Position numbers and translations under genes: made by a program. Below are positions 7,495-14,838 of a stretch of 47,923 nucleotides of DNA, piece after piece (within the stretch, counting starts at the first letter, position 1; every line of letters begins with the position of its first letter). The notes under the pieces are model-generated. The model made no database searches. It saw nothing but the letters and a program-made list of their open reading frames with translations, and was not told where the DNA came from. The DNA is from Symbiodinium natans (lineage: Eukaryota > Sar > Dinophyceae > Suessiales > Symbiodiniaceae): contig CAJNDS010000958.1 of the NCBI GenBank assembly GCA_905221605.1, positions 1 to 47,923 of the forward strand, given 5' to 3'.

Positions 7495-8248
7495 TAGCTT
7501 TTCCTGGCCACCTGCTCTTAGTCTTATAGCGGTACTACTCATATATATATATATGATATATATATATATATATATACTCCTTCTTATTTGTTTTTTTGTT
7601 TTAATTCATGCACTTTTTTATGTGATTTCACTTCTTTTTATATACACAAAAATAGGAACAATAAGAAGGAGAGAAGTAACCATAACAAAATATAGCAACA
7701 CATAAATAAGCAACATATACATATATATGGTCTCGGGCTGCCACCCCCCCCCCCCCCCCACCGCCCATGGTATCCCCCCCCCCCCCCCCCCCTCCCTTGG
7801 ATCCCAACCCCCACGCCCCCTCTCTGGTGTGGGTGTGGTTGCGGGGTCGCACCCCCCCCCCCCTGTGGTGTGGGTGTGGTTGCGGAGTTAGGGGTTAGTG
7901 TTTAAGGTTTAGGGTTTAGGGTTCGGTGTTTAGGGAATAAGGTTTAGGCCGTGGTGTGATAGGGGTTGAGGGCTTAAGAGACCGGCCGCCAGTGCTACCC
8001 CTGCGCCCCCCCCCCGTGGTGTGGGTGTGGTTGGGGGTTAGGGTTTAAGGTTTAGCCCGCCCTGCCTGTGCTGTGAATGGAGGATTTGGCGTTTGGGGTT
8101 GAAAAATTTACGGTTTAGGTTAAAGGTTTGAGGTTTCAGTGTTTTTTCAGGTTTAGGGGAGATGTTTGGGGTTTGGGGAGGGGGTACCATGCTGGGTGGC
8201 GGTTCTGTGGGGGCGGGGGGGGAGCCCGAGACCATATATAAATACATC

Positions 8249-8280
<32 letters not shown>

Positions 8281-8310
8281 CGTATATATATATATATATG
8301 TCTATATACA
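7495..8310. repeat. non-coding block: TA microsatellites, poly-C tracts, degenerate heptamers
   Basis: TA runs at 7540-7575 and 8235-8305; C-runs at 7742-7759, 7774-7792 and 7850-7862; a repeated GTGGTGTGGGTGTGGTTG motif (7815-7885 and 8014-8036); and scattered variant heptamers. No convincing gene. Confidence 0.7.
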
Positions 8311-8318
8311 TTGCGCAG

Positions 8319-8444
8319 GAGGAGTTCGACCCGCTGCGGCCCCAAGCAGCCACGCAGCGCGGAGCGCGAAGGGCGCAGCCCCCAAGTTGTCGCGGCCGTG
8401 AGTTCGAGCATGGCCACCGGCAGCTTGGGGAGAAATTCTTTCGG
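8319..8444 (+). CDS. exon with telomere-unit donor, unknown protein
   Basis: ATTGCGCAG is followed by EEFDPLRPQAATQRGARRA, then QPPSCRGREFEHGHRQLGEK and FFR, ending CGG|GTTTAGGG in phase 0. Basic and Arg/Gln-rich. The last 23 bp before the array (8417-8439) are repeated on the far side of it at 8503-8525. Confidence 0.55.
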
Positions 8445-8499
8445 GTTTAGGGTTTAGGGTTTAGGGGTTAGGGGTTAGGGTTAGGGTTTAGGGTTTAGC
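8445..8499 (+). repeat. TTTAGGG array flanked by a duplicated exon end
   Basis: Heptamers with some TTAGGGG variants. A 23-bp sequence ending GAGAAATTCT occurs on both sides (8417-8439 and 8503-8525). A degenerate third copy follows the next array at about 8581. Confidence 0.85.
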
Positions 8500-8547
8500 C
8501 CTCCGGCAGCTTGGGGAGAAATTCTATATGGGGGTTTTACCTTGCTG

Positions 8548-8577
8548 GGGTTTAGGGTTAGGGTTTAGGGTTTAGGG
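8548..8577 (+). repeat. short TTTAGGG array
   Basis: Four units. A degenerate third copy of the 8417 exon end (GACAGCTTGGAGAAACTC) follows it. Confidence 0.85.
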
Positions 8578-8599
8578 CACGACAGCTTGGAGAAACTCT

Positions 8600-9070
8600 A
8601 CATTACTCTACGGGGGTTTGCCGTAGAAAGGGTGCCTTTTTGGGGGGTCCCTTTGGCTTCTGTTCTATTTTTAAAAGGGGTACCCCTATCTTGGGAAATA
8701 CCCATACTGTTTTATTCGTATGTTTTCCCGTCATTAGATTCATGCATCTGTAGTACTTTACTGGTAGATTGCTATATTCTTTTAGTGCTGTAGTGTTGTG
8801 TTTTCTTGTCGTAGTATCTCAGTATATTGTTATTTATAGATTATATTACTATACTACGATATTTGTATAGCAATATAATATCGTATTGTATCATGTAGCT
8901 CCCCGCAACGTGCTGTGTGAAGGTCTGCAGCAGTATCTTACCCTGCCTTTCAAGCGACTAAAGGAGGGACCCTTATAAGGGACCTTGGGGGTAATTTAGG
9001 GGCTACACAGGCACAAGGGTTAAAAAGGAGTTATACAGGGGAAGAAGACTACAGGTCCCTTTTGTAGTGG
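8600..9070. other. no gene recognised; family E MITE fragment and AT-rich DNA
   Basis: 8610-8700 carries GGGGTACCCC-type family E blocks. 8700-8900 is AT-rich, and 8960-9075 holds an inverted pair (AAAGGAGGGACC / GGTCCCTCCTT). No splice-bounded frame stands out. Confidence 0.5.
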
Positions 9071-9125
9071 TCCCTCCTTCTACCCTAAACCCGAAACCCT
9101 AAACCCTAAGCCCTAAACCCAAAAC

Positions 9126-9214
9126 GTCTGACACATTCTGAGCCGTGGACCCGAGGCTTCCGCCTCGTCAACGGATAGGACAGACCCGATGGTGCCCTTG
9201 CAGCAAGTCCTGTG
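9126..9214 (+). CDS. weak exon candidate
   Basis: Between two arrays, one frame reads AVDPRLPPRQRIGQTRW and then CPCSKSC. No strong splice sites. Included as a low-confidence island. Confidence 0.2.
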
Positions 9215-9317
9215 TAGGGTGTAGTGTTGAGGGTTTTAGGGTTTAAGGGTTAGGGTTTAAGGGTTTATGGTTTTGGGTTTAGGGTTTAATTAAGGTTTAG
9301 GGTAGCTTTTTCCCCAG

Positions 9318-9410
9318 CCAGCGCGAGATGAGCAGCCAGAGCATAGGATGGGTAAAGGCCTCCATGCCACGTGCAACGAAGATGAAAACAAGTCCTTGCT
9401 GATGCCCCTA
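9318..9410 (+). CDS. unknown gene D, exon 1
   Basis: TTTTTCCCCAG is a strong 3' splice site with a pyrimidine tract. The frame reads PARDEQPEHRMGKGLHATC and then NEDENKSLLMPL. It ends CTA|GTTTACAATC in phase 0, at the start of a truncated family A element. Gene D continues at 9465, 9568 and 9731. Not recognised. Confidence 0.6.
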
Positions 9411-9464
9411 GTTTACAATCCCAAAGGTTCACCTTTAATTCCCTCAGGTTACTGGACAACTAAG
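9411..9464 (+). mobile_element. truncated MITE family A, 54 nt, intron or exonised
   Basis: Keeps only the right half of family A (AATCCCAAAGG to GGACAACTAAG). As an intron it is GT...AG, phase 0 and exactly 18 codons long. Unspliced it leaves the frame open (VYNPKGSPLIPSGYWTTK). Both isoforms are therefore readable. Confidence 0.6.
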
Positions 9465-9554
9465 TGCCGATCAGGCCAGATAACAGGGTGGTTGGGAGGA
9501 TTATGGAGGCTCACCCTTCAACAGGATGGTCCATGGACATCCCCTAAACCCTAA
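9465..9554 (+). CDS. unknown gene D, exon 2
   Basis: Reads CRSGQITGWLGGLWRLTL then QQDGPW and reaches CCCTAAA units with a stop at 9552-9554. A GA-AG intron of about 32 nt (9536-9567), made mostly of three CCCTAAA units, would link it in phase to the exon at 9568. That is an inference. Confidence 0.5.
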   Translation, partial: CRSGQITGWLGGLWRLTLQQDGPWTSPKP

Positions 9555-9567
9555 ACCCTAAATCCAG

Positions 9568-9618
9568 CTATGAGGCTGAATCCCTGTCACCGAATTTCGA
9601 GAACTCGGGAACCGGATG
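9568..9618 (+). CDS. unknown gene D, exon 3
   Basis: AAATCCAG is followed by YEAESLSPNFENSGTG, ending TG|GTAGTT in phase 2. The next exon at 9731 begins with one leftover base, so the phases match (split Cys codon). Confidence 0.55.
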
Positions 9619-9730
9619 GTAGTTGAACGCTTAGAGACGTCAGGAATCCTGTTGCCGCTTTGCTTTTGGTAGGGTTTAGGATGGTTGAGGGTTTGTGGTT
9701 GGGGGTTTAGGGTTTAGGGCTGCCTTGCAG
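9619..9730 (+). other. predicted 112-nt intron of gene D containing degenerate heptamers
   Basis: Starts GTAGTT and ends CCTTGCAG. Contains TAGGGTTTAGG and GGTTTAGGGTTTAGGG segments. Confidence 0.5.
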
Positions 9731-9914
9731 TGCCTGGCAAAAGCCGAGGCTACACTTGGTGTCCAGGTTATTGCGACACCACACTGGCTGGTGTAACTTC
9801 GAGGTGGACTACCGGGTCTACGGCCCTGGAGTAACGCGCAGGCAAGTGCAGAGGTGGGAAAGCAGACATGGCCCCATGTCTGAAAATTTAAATGAAAGTG
9901 CACCTGCAGGCTGA
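9731..9914 (+). CDS. unknown gene D, terminal exon
   Basis: The frame reads AWQKPRLHLVSRLLRHHTGW, then CNFEVDYRVYGPGVTRRQVQ, then RWESRHGPMSENLNESAPAG and TGA at 9912-9914. 61 residues. Codon use and composition are strongly protein-like. A shorter overlapping frame (CLAKAEATLGVQ) is bounded by CAG and GT and is a rival for the first part. Followed by a family E fragment. Confidence 0.55.
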
Positions 9915-9927
9915 TCCCTTTCAGACT

Positions 9928-10010
9928 TGGGGGGTTTGCGATACTCAGGGTACCCAATAGTGGGGGTATATTAGGGGTCCCTGATTATCGTAAACCCCCA
10001 TTCTGGGTGT
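9928..10010. mobile_element. MITE family E
   Basis: Inverted halves around GGGTACCCAATAGTGGGGG and TCGTAAACCCCC, shared with the copies near 20.9 and 46.0 kb. Confidence 0.4.
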
Positions 10011-10047
10011 TGAGCTGCCCGTGCTTGCCAGATCTTTCCCACAGCTA

Positions 10048-10105
10048 CCCTAAACCCTAAACCCTAAACCCTAAACCCTAAACCCTAAACCCTAAACCCT
10101 AAACC
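10048..10105 (-). repeat. CCCTAAA array, 8 units
   Basis: Perfect heptamers, followed after a few bases by the exon at 10111. Confidence 0.95.
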
Positions 10106-10110
10106 AAGGA

Positions 10111-10233
10111 GATGTGGCCACAGTGCGTGCGCGGCGAAGAGAGGTCCGCGAAGCCATCATCGAAGAGCGCCGCGCGGAGAAGCTCCGCGCCAAAGAGGCT
10201 CAGCAACTCGAGGAGCTCCGAAATTCGTTCTAG
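10111..10233 (+). CDS. coiled-coil exon, Glu/Arg-rich
   Basis: Reads DVATVRARRREVREAIIEER then RAEKLRAKEAQQLEELRNSF, with TAG at 10231-10233 formed by the following array. The E/R/K/A pattern is typical of a charged helix or coiled coil. The end of this exon (10212-10225) is duplicated on the other side of the array. The exon at 10489 begins LEDLRAREK, so the two may join to one helix. Confidence 0.55.
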   Translation, partial: DVATVRARRREVREAIIEERRAEKLRAKEAQQLEELRNSF

Positions 10234-10288
10234 GGTTTAGGGTTTAGGGTTTAGGGTTTAGGGTTTAGGGTTTAGGGTTTAGGGTTTA
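10232..10288 (+). repeat. TTTAGGG array flanked by a 14-bp direct repeat
   Basis: Eight units. GGAGCTCCGAAATT precedes (10212-10225) and follows (10302-10315) the array. Confidence 0.9.
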
Positions 10289-10301
10289 AGGTTCAAGTAT
10301 G

Positions 10302-10485
10302 GGAGCTCCGAAATTGGGGGGGGGGGGGGTACCCTTCTTGGGTCCTTATGATAAGGGAGTCCTACTATTTGGGGGGCAAGATGGTGGTTTCCGAAATTAG
10401 GGGGTACCTGCTTGGGGTCCTTCTTCTCAGGGAATCCCACTTTTTTGGGGGTCTGTTTTTAAGGGGTCCCCTAGAACTTTGCAAA
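10302..10485. mobile_element. MITE family E, one or two nested copies
   Basis: CCGAAATTGGGGG / CCGAAATTAGGGGGTACC starts at 10309 and 10391, with CTACTATTTGGGG and AAGGGGTCCCC blocks. G-run at 10316-10328. Confidence 0.5.
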
Positions 10486-10488
10486 CCC

Positions 10489-10628
10489 CTTGAGGATCTC
10501 CGAGCCCGGGAGAAGCGCCAATGCAGCTGTGAAGCCAGACAGCCGCGAGCACGGCACAAGTCATGGCGCAACGAGCACTTCCTCATGGGCTCCTTTACGC
10601 TGCATGGGCAGGATCACGATTGTGACCC
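10489..10628 (+). CDS. exon continuing the charged helix
   Basis: Reads LEDLRAREKRQCSCEARQ, then PRARHKSWRNEHFLMGSF, then TLHGQDHDCDP. It follows the family E block. No convincing donor was fixed. Possibly the same gene as 10111-10233, and just upstream of the RING gene on the same strand. Confidence 0.45.
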
Positions 10629-10756
10629 TTACTTATCCAACAGCTGAACTTTAAACTTTTTTGGTTCCCTTACTTAGTAGAAGATACTAAAGTTTAACCT
10701 TCCCTTCCCCTTGGTGATTGCATTCAGTAGGAATCCTAAAGCTTCACCTTGTTTTC

Positions 10757-10810
10757 CCTAAACCCTAAACCCTAAACCCTAAACCCTAAACCCTAAACCC
10801 TAAACCCTAG
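10757..10810 (-). repeat. CCCTAAA array just upstream of the RING gene start
   Basis: Seven units ending CCCTAG, 14 bases before the ATG at 10824. Confidence 0.95.
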
Positions 10811-10823
10811 AAAGGACCAAACC

Positions 10824-11033
10824 ATGGCCGCACAGCTTGGCTTGGATGACGAGACCTATCGTCAGCTCAAGTCGCTCGAGGGGCGGGAGATTCGCCCCGA
10901 AGACTACGACCTCCTCGGAAGGCTTGATGAGAACGTCAAGCGCGAAACGCTGGAGGGCAAGCACCTGAAGGTGTTTCCGACGGAAGTCTACGAGTCGGGT
11001 GCCGAGGACCCGGCATCCTGCGGCATCTGCCTG
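10824..11033 (+). CDS. RING-H2 E3 ubiquitin ligase-like protein, exon 1
   Basis: ATG in a good context (ACCATGG). Residues 1-70 read MAAQLGLDDETYRQLKSLEG, then REIRPEDYDLLGRLDENVKR, and end with the first RING Cys pair, CGICL (C66, C69). The N-terminal REIxPEDYDLLxRLDE block is, from memory, shared by a family of protist RING proteins. The exon stops exactly at a family A insertion: CTG|GAAG-CTTAGT. A RING-H2 domain binds two Zn ions and recruits an E2 enzyme, so the likely role is ubiquitin transfer. The substrate is unknown. Confidence 0.8.
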
Positions 11034-11139
11034 GAAGCTTAGTAGTAGAGTAGGTAACCTTTAACCTTTTTGGGTTCATATATTCCCCTTATAATCCCAA
11101 AGGTTAACCTTTAAAACCCCTAGGTACTGGACAACTAAG
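11034..11139 (+). mobile_element. MITE family A inside the RING domain, with 4-bp target duplication
   Basis: The element itself is 11038-11139 (102 bp, ends CTTAGT / ACTAAG). GAAG is present on both sides (11034-11037 and 11140-11143). Removing one GAAG plus the element restores CTG GAAGAGTTTGAG, the usual CxICLEEFE of RING-H2 proteins. As an intron it would be GA-AG (GAAGCTT...CTAAG|GAAG), a boundary type known in dinoflagellates. Confidence 0.8.
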
Positions 11140-11246
11140 GAAGAGTTTGAGACCGGAGAAGTCCTTCGCTCACTGCTTCCTTGCGGCCACCGATTTCACA
11201 AGACCTGCATCGACCGCTGGCTGACAGAGACGACGCTTGGCGCAAG
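11140..11246 (+). CDS. RING-H2 protein, exon 2
   Basis: Reads EEFETGEVLRSLLPCGHRF then HKTCIDRWLTETTLGA. It provides the third to sixth zinc ligands: C85, H87, H90 and C93 in CGHRFHKTC. It ends AAG|GTGTGAAG, a canonical donor, in phase 2. Confidence 0.8.
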
Positions 11247-12124
11247 GTGTGAAGCAAGAAATGTTTAGAGCCGGATGCAAGCCACCCTAAACCCTAAACC
11301 CTAAACCCTAAACCCTGCCAAGCAGTGGCAAAAAAAAACTAAGCCCCTCCTACCCCCTGACCTATTCTCCATGGCTTGCTCTCCCCGGCTCCTCCCTGTG
11401 CGTTGCCACTCCCTGAGTTCCTAAAGAAGCTTCAGCCTACTTTTCGGTTTAGGGTTTAGGGTTTAGGGTTTAGGGCTTAGGGTTTAGGGTTTAGGGTTAT
11501 CAGAAACCTCTTTCATAAAATGCGTAGGCAACCTGCCAAAAAACACGAGTCTTGAGTTCTTAAGGCCGTAGAAGACTGAGGAAGTCAATCTCTCTCAAAA
11601 AAGGTCTTGAGTTCTTAAGGTTTTGTCTTATAGCAAGTTATATACATATATATACATATATATATATGTATACATATGTACAAACTTATTTATTGTTTTT
11701 ATTTGATATGTATTCTATGTAATGTGTCTATATATATATATATTTAGCTACCTGTGCTGGGGTCCCATCCGTCCGAACCGGTGCAGTAAAGGGTGAGCTT
11801 GCCAAAATCTAGGGCACTTAGGCTACGCATTTCCAACGGTCAGGGTTCAGGGGGCCCAAATCGTGGTCTTGTAAGCAAGAATTGAACCAAGTCACCCCTC
11901 TTGGAGGTTCATGGGTAGTTATAAGTAGGGTTAGAAGTACCCTAAATAGGGTTATAACCAGTTATACCTATAGTTTCCCTACGTATAACCCTAGTTATAA
12001 CTGCCCATGAAACTTCAGGTAACCCTAAACCCTAAGAAGCCCAAAATGAACCAAAAAGTCGAGGGATTGGCCAATCCCTAAACCCTAAACCCTAAACCCT
12101 AAACCCTAAACCCCTGGTTCCGAG
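11247..12124 (+). other. RING gene intron 2, 878 nt, filled with repeats
   Basis: Starts GTGTGAAG and ends GTTCCGAG. Contains a CCCTAAA array (11284-11316), a TTTAGGG array (11444-11497), TA runs (11638-11740), a family C inverted-repeat element (about 11908-12018) and a CCCTAAA array (12074-12114). Phase 2 on both sides. Confidence 0.6.
11908..12018. mobile_element. MITE family C
   Basis: Terminal inverted repeat TTGGAGGTTCATGGGTAGTT / AACTGCCCATGAAACTTCA. Related copies are at 17806 and 39776. Lies inside RING intron 2. Confidence 0.7.
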
Positions 12125-12189
12125 ATCGGCCCTCTGCCCTGTGGACAAGTTCAATGTCATCGAGTACCAGACGTCCCTTGAACGAAGAG
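12125..12189 (+). CDS. RING-H2 protein, exon 3
   Basis: Completes the split Arg codon and reads SALCPVDKFNVIEYQTSLERR. C110 followed by Pro and Asp (CPVD) would be the last zinc pair, with Asp in place of the final Cys, as known in several RING proteins. The spacing from C93 to C110 is 16 residues, longer than usual, so the acceptor might be misplaced. The exon ends AGAG|GTTGTTTAGGG, beside a long telomere-like array. Downstream exons are not identified. Confidence 0.6.
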
Positions 12190-12191
12190 GT

Positions 12192-12300
12192 TGTTTAGGG
12201 TTTAGGGTTTAGGGTTTAGGGTTTAGGGTTTAGGGTTTAGGGTTTAGGGTTTAGGGTTTAGGGTTTAGGGTGTCGGGTCTAGCGTTTAGGGTTTAGGGTC
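12192..12300 (+). repeat. TTTAGGG array, about 14 units
   Basis: Perfect heptamers to about 12269, then variants. It begins immediately after the predicted donor of RING exon 3. Confidence 0.95.
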
Positions 12301-12612
12301 TTTGTGGTACTTTACTGTAACTTTAGATCCTTACCTTTTTGGGGTTTATTGGGTTTCTTATTAAGGCAGCTAAAAGTTTAGTTTATAGCTACCCTCCTGA
12401 TTGCAGCCAAGGGGTGTTTGGGGTTTTGAGGGTTTATAGGGCTTTAGGAACGGTTTAAGGTGTTTAGGGTTTATAGGGTTTAGGGTGTTTCAGGTTTTGG
12501 GAACGGTCTAGGGTGTTCAGGGTTTGTAGAGTTTAAGGTGTTTAGGGTTTATCGGGTTTAGGAACGGTTAGGGTGTTCAGGGTTTATAGGGTTTCAGGTG
12601 TTTAGGGTTTTT

Positions 12613-12693
12613 AGGTTTCCTTATACTAACAGTCCTTCAAAAGGGAGTATAGTCTGTTTAAGGACTGTTTGTATAAAGGGTGACATCCCAGGC
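12613..12693. mobile_element. MITE family B, short diverged copy
   Basis: TATACTAACAGTCCTTC and AAGGACTGTTTGTATAAAG form its inverted ends. Confidence 0.65.
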
Positions 12694-12694
12694 C

Positions 12695-12905
12695 ACTTTT
12701 GCGAAAAGTGACTTTTCTCGTGTAGTCCCGCGCGCGCGCGCGCCGTGTTTTCGAGAAGCCACTTGCGCTTTCTCAACAAAGCCACGACTTGCGAAAAGTC
12801 ACTGTTCTCGCGGCGTCGTGCGCGCAGCGCTTCGCAAAGCCTCAACTTTTGTCGAAGGGCCACTTTTCTCGAAAAGCCGCCTTTTGCGAAAAAGCAAAAG
12901 TTGTC
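12695..12905. repeat. foldback repeat around GCGAAAAGT-ACTTTTCTCG, with CG dinucleotide run
   Basis: Short palindromic blocks such as GCGAAAAGTGACTTTTCTCG recur three to four times, about 50-90 bp apart. A (GC)n run lies at 12729-12742. Frames are open on both strands (96 codons plus, 160 codons minus) because of the repeat, so I do not call a gene. Confidence 0.5.
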
Positions 12906-13401
12906 TCGTTCCTTTTCCCGCAAACGTGGAAGACGCACCGTGTGACATCTTAGTGGGGCTTGGGATTTAGGGCTGTCAACCCGTGGCCTGTCGACCCAGA
13001 ACTGTGCCAACCAAAGCAAACCCCCAACAGTGCAAGCCCCACTTTCCGAGACCCAGAACCGCGGACATTGTGACATTTCCCAAGATAGGGGGTTCCCGTT
13101 CATGTCATCCCAAATTTCGGAGAATCCTCATGTTGGGATTTTGGCAGGAATCCCCCGAAAAAAGAATTCCAAGACGGATCAAGACGGTGATTTTCCTTTC
13201 TCCCTGTCCCTGAACCCTAAACCCTAAACCTAGGGTTTAGGTTTAGGGTTCAGGGTTAGAGTGGAGTTTTCCCAATATGGCTTGTAGTAACATTGTAGTA
13301 GTGTTTCCAAACTCCCCCGTTTCCATGATGTCAAGACGTGGGCAGGCGTGGCACGAACAGCAAAGGTGTTTTTTTTGTTTGGGTTTAGAAATCATGGTGC
13401 G

Positions 13402-13435
13402 GTTAGGGTTTAGGGTTTAGGGTTTAGGGTTTAGG
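13402..13435 (+). repeat. TTTAGGG array
   Basis: Five units. Confidence 0.9.
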
Positions 13436-13469
13436 ATGTTTGTTGCTGCTGCATGCGCCCCATAAGGAG

Positions 13470-13682
13470 TCAAATAGCTGCAACCTGTGCTGAGTGGGAC
13501 GCAGCCGACTGAGCCGCAGATTTCAGGCTGGCTGGCTGTACCGGTTGCACATGCAACCGTGTTGTAAAGTCACGCTTTTCTGAGGGGCCCTTAAATTCCC
13601 GTTGTGTATCTAGATGACCATGTAGATCCGCATTCCTGGAGCCTGGCTGCGTCATCAGAAGCTGAGCCATCTGCCTCACCAC
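13470..13682 (-). CDS. minus-strand gene, terminal exon
   Basis: On the minus strand TTCTTCCGCAG is followed by VVRQMAQLLMTQPGSRNADL, then HGHLDTQREFKGPSEKRDF and onward to SAAQSAASHSAQVAAI and a stop. 70 codons. With the exon at 13743-13844 it forms one continuous frame in phase 0 across a 60-nt intron. Not recognised. Gln/Ser-rich and probably partly helical. Confidence 0.6.
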   Translation of the reverse strand: MVRQMAQLLMTQPGSRNADLHGHLDTQREFKGPSEKRDFTTRLHVQPVQPASLKSAAQSAASHSAQVAAI

Positions 13683-13742
13683 CTGCGGAAGAACATGGTC
13701 GGATGCATTCGAACCCTAAACCAAAAAACTGAAACCCTAAAC
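13683..13742 (-). other. 60-nt intron starting with a telomere unit (minus strand)
   Basis: Read on the minus strand the intron is GTTTAGGGTTTCAG, a T-run, a second GGTTTAGGGTT, and ends TTCTTCCGCAG. The GT of the first heptamer is the donor. Confidence 0.6.
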
Positions 13743-13844
13743 CAGCAGGGGCCCTGCTTTTTGCATGATCCGGGACGTGGTGATGCTGGTGAGCTCGCCC
13801 GACAAGGCTGCCAGTGCAGAGTACAGGTTTTCAGGTTTAATTCC
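13743..13844 (-). CDS. minus-strand gene, upstream exon
   Basis: Reads GIKPENLYSALAALSGELTS then ITTSRIMQKAGPLL on the minus strand, ending CTG|GTTTAGGG. The acceptor is probably GATGAAAG. A regular amphipathic helix pattern. Continues in frame to VVRQMAQLL of the terminal exon. Upstream exons are not identified. Confidence 0.55.
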
Positions 13845-13892
13845 CTTTCATCCTGTTGGTGGGCTTCCAAAGAGGTAGACTTCCAAAGAGGT

Positions 13893-13946
13893 AGGGTTTA
13901 GGGTGTAGGGTGTAGGGTTTAGGGTTTAGGGTTTAGGGTTTAGGGT
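13893..13946 (+). repeat. TTTAGGG array flanked by duplicated GTAGACTTCC
   Basis: Left flank CTTCCAAAGAGGTAG occurs twice in tandem (13866-13894), and GTAGACTTCCA reappears right after the array (about 13945-13955). Confidence 0.8.
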
Positions 13947-14079
13947 AGACTTCCAGGTGGCTCCAAGGCCTGAATTCGGATGCGTGGGCGTGCTTGAGAG
14001 CATGCCGGCGGCAACCATGCTGCCTTCAGTTTCGAGTCTTGTCTCAGCTTAGCCACTTAGCCTCAGTGTACTGACTCCT

Positions 14080-14298
14080 ATGTCTTGGCATTCTACATCA
14101 CAGCATCGCCAAAGTGATGAAAACCGAACTTGGTTGCAGTACACTGCTCAAACGCCACTTGACTTTGCAAAGAGAAGTGCAAGGAGAGGCTCGAGAGTGC
14201 TGCTGGATGGGAGAAAGGACGCACAGAGAGGGCCCTTTGTGACTTCAACCCGCCGAGAAGTAGGCAAATGGCCCATCAAGTTGTCGAGCAAACCCTAA
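14080..14298 (+). CDS. open frame, unknown, limits uncertain
   Basis: A 72-codon frame from ATG (MSWHSTSQHRQSDENRTW...) ends in the CCCTAAA array. An alternative exon starts after TTGGTTGCAG at 14136. Two frames are open through the region. Not recognised. Confidence 0.3.
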   Translation: MSWHSTSQHRQSDENRTWLQYTAQTPLDFAKRSARRGSRVLLDGRKDAQRGPFVTSTRREVGKWPIKLSSKP

Positions 14299-14396
14299 AC
14301 CCTAAACCCTAAACCCTAAACCCTAAACCCTAAACCCTAAACCCTAAACCCTAAACCCTAAACCCTAAACCCTAAACCCTAAACCCTAAACCCTAA
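14291..14396 (-). repeat. CCCTAAA array, 15 perfect units
   Basis: The longest perfect run in the left half. GCAA occurs at both edges. Confidence 0.98.
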
Positions 14397-14424
14397 GCAA
14401 GTGTGCGTGTGTGTGGTTGAGCAG

Positions 14425-14500
14425 CTTGGAAGCCGTGGCCTTGAGGCTCCGCACTACTACACCCACATCCCGAAAACGTACCACCTCTACAAACAAGTCG
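14425..14500 (+). CDS. exon with telomere-unit donor, unknown
   Basis: GTTGAGCAG is followed by LGSRGLEAPHYYTHIPKTYH then LYKQV, ending GTC G|GTTTAGGG, phase 1. The exon is sandwiched between two arrays. Strongly protein-like. Not recognised. Confidence 0.6.
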
Positions 14501-14641
14501 GTTTAGGGTTTAGGGTTTAGGGTTTAGGGTTTAGGGTTGAGGGTTGAGGGTTGAGGGTTTAGGGTTTAGGGTTTAGGGTTTAGGGTTTAGGGTTTAGGGT
14601 TTAGGGTTCAGGGTTCAGGGTTCAGGGTTTAGGGTTTAGGG
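14501..14641 (+). repeat. TTTAGGG array with internal tandem variants
   Basis: About 20 units, including three consecutive TTGAGGG and three consecutive TTCAGGG. Blocks of the same variant point to local copying of units. Confidence 0.95.
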
Positions 14642-14714
14642 CGCACGGTGTGGCAGCAGAGGAGGCAACCTGATAGGTCGCAGCTAGCAGTAGTACCACT
14701 CCTGCACTGAACAG

Positions 14715-14838
14715 TTCGTGCACGTGACATCTGCCGGCGATGGCAACTTTTTGGAAGACATGATGGCGCTCTCCAGACGACTGTGCGCGAAGGCCGCGAA
14801 AACTTGCACCTTTGTCACGGAGTCATAAGGCTGGCTTG
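14715..14838 (+). CDS. exon candidate, frame ambiguous
   Basis: After CTGAACAG two frames are open: RARDICRRWQLFGRHDGALQ (which matches phase 1 of the previous exon) and VHVTSAGDGNFLEDMMALSR (ending in a TAA at 14827-14829). I cannot decide between them. Confidence 0.35.

Noticed and set aside
12621-13103. 160-codon minus-strand ORF
   Set aside because: It overlaps a foldback repeat with a (GC)n run and a family B element. Its length reflects the repeat, and the plus strand is equally open.
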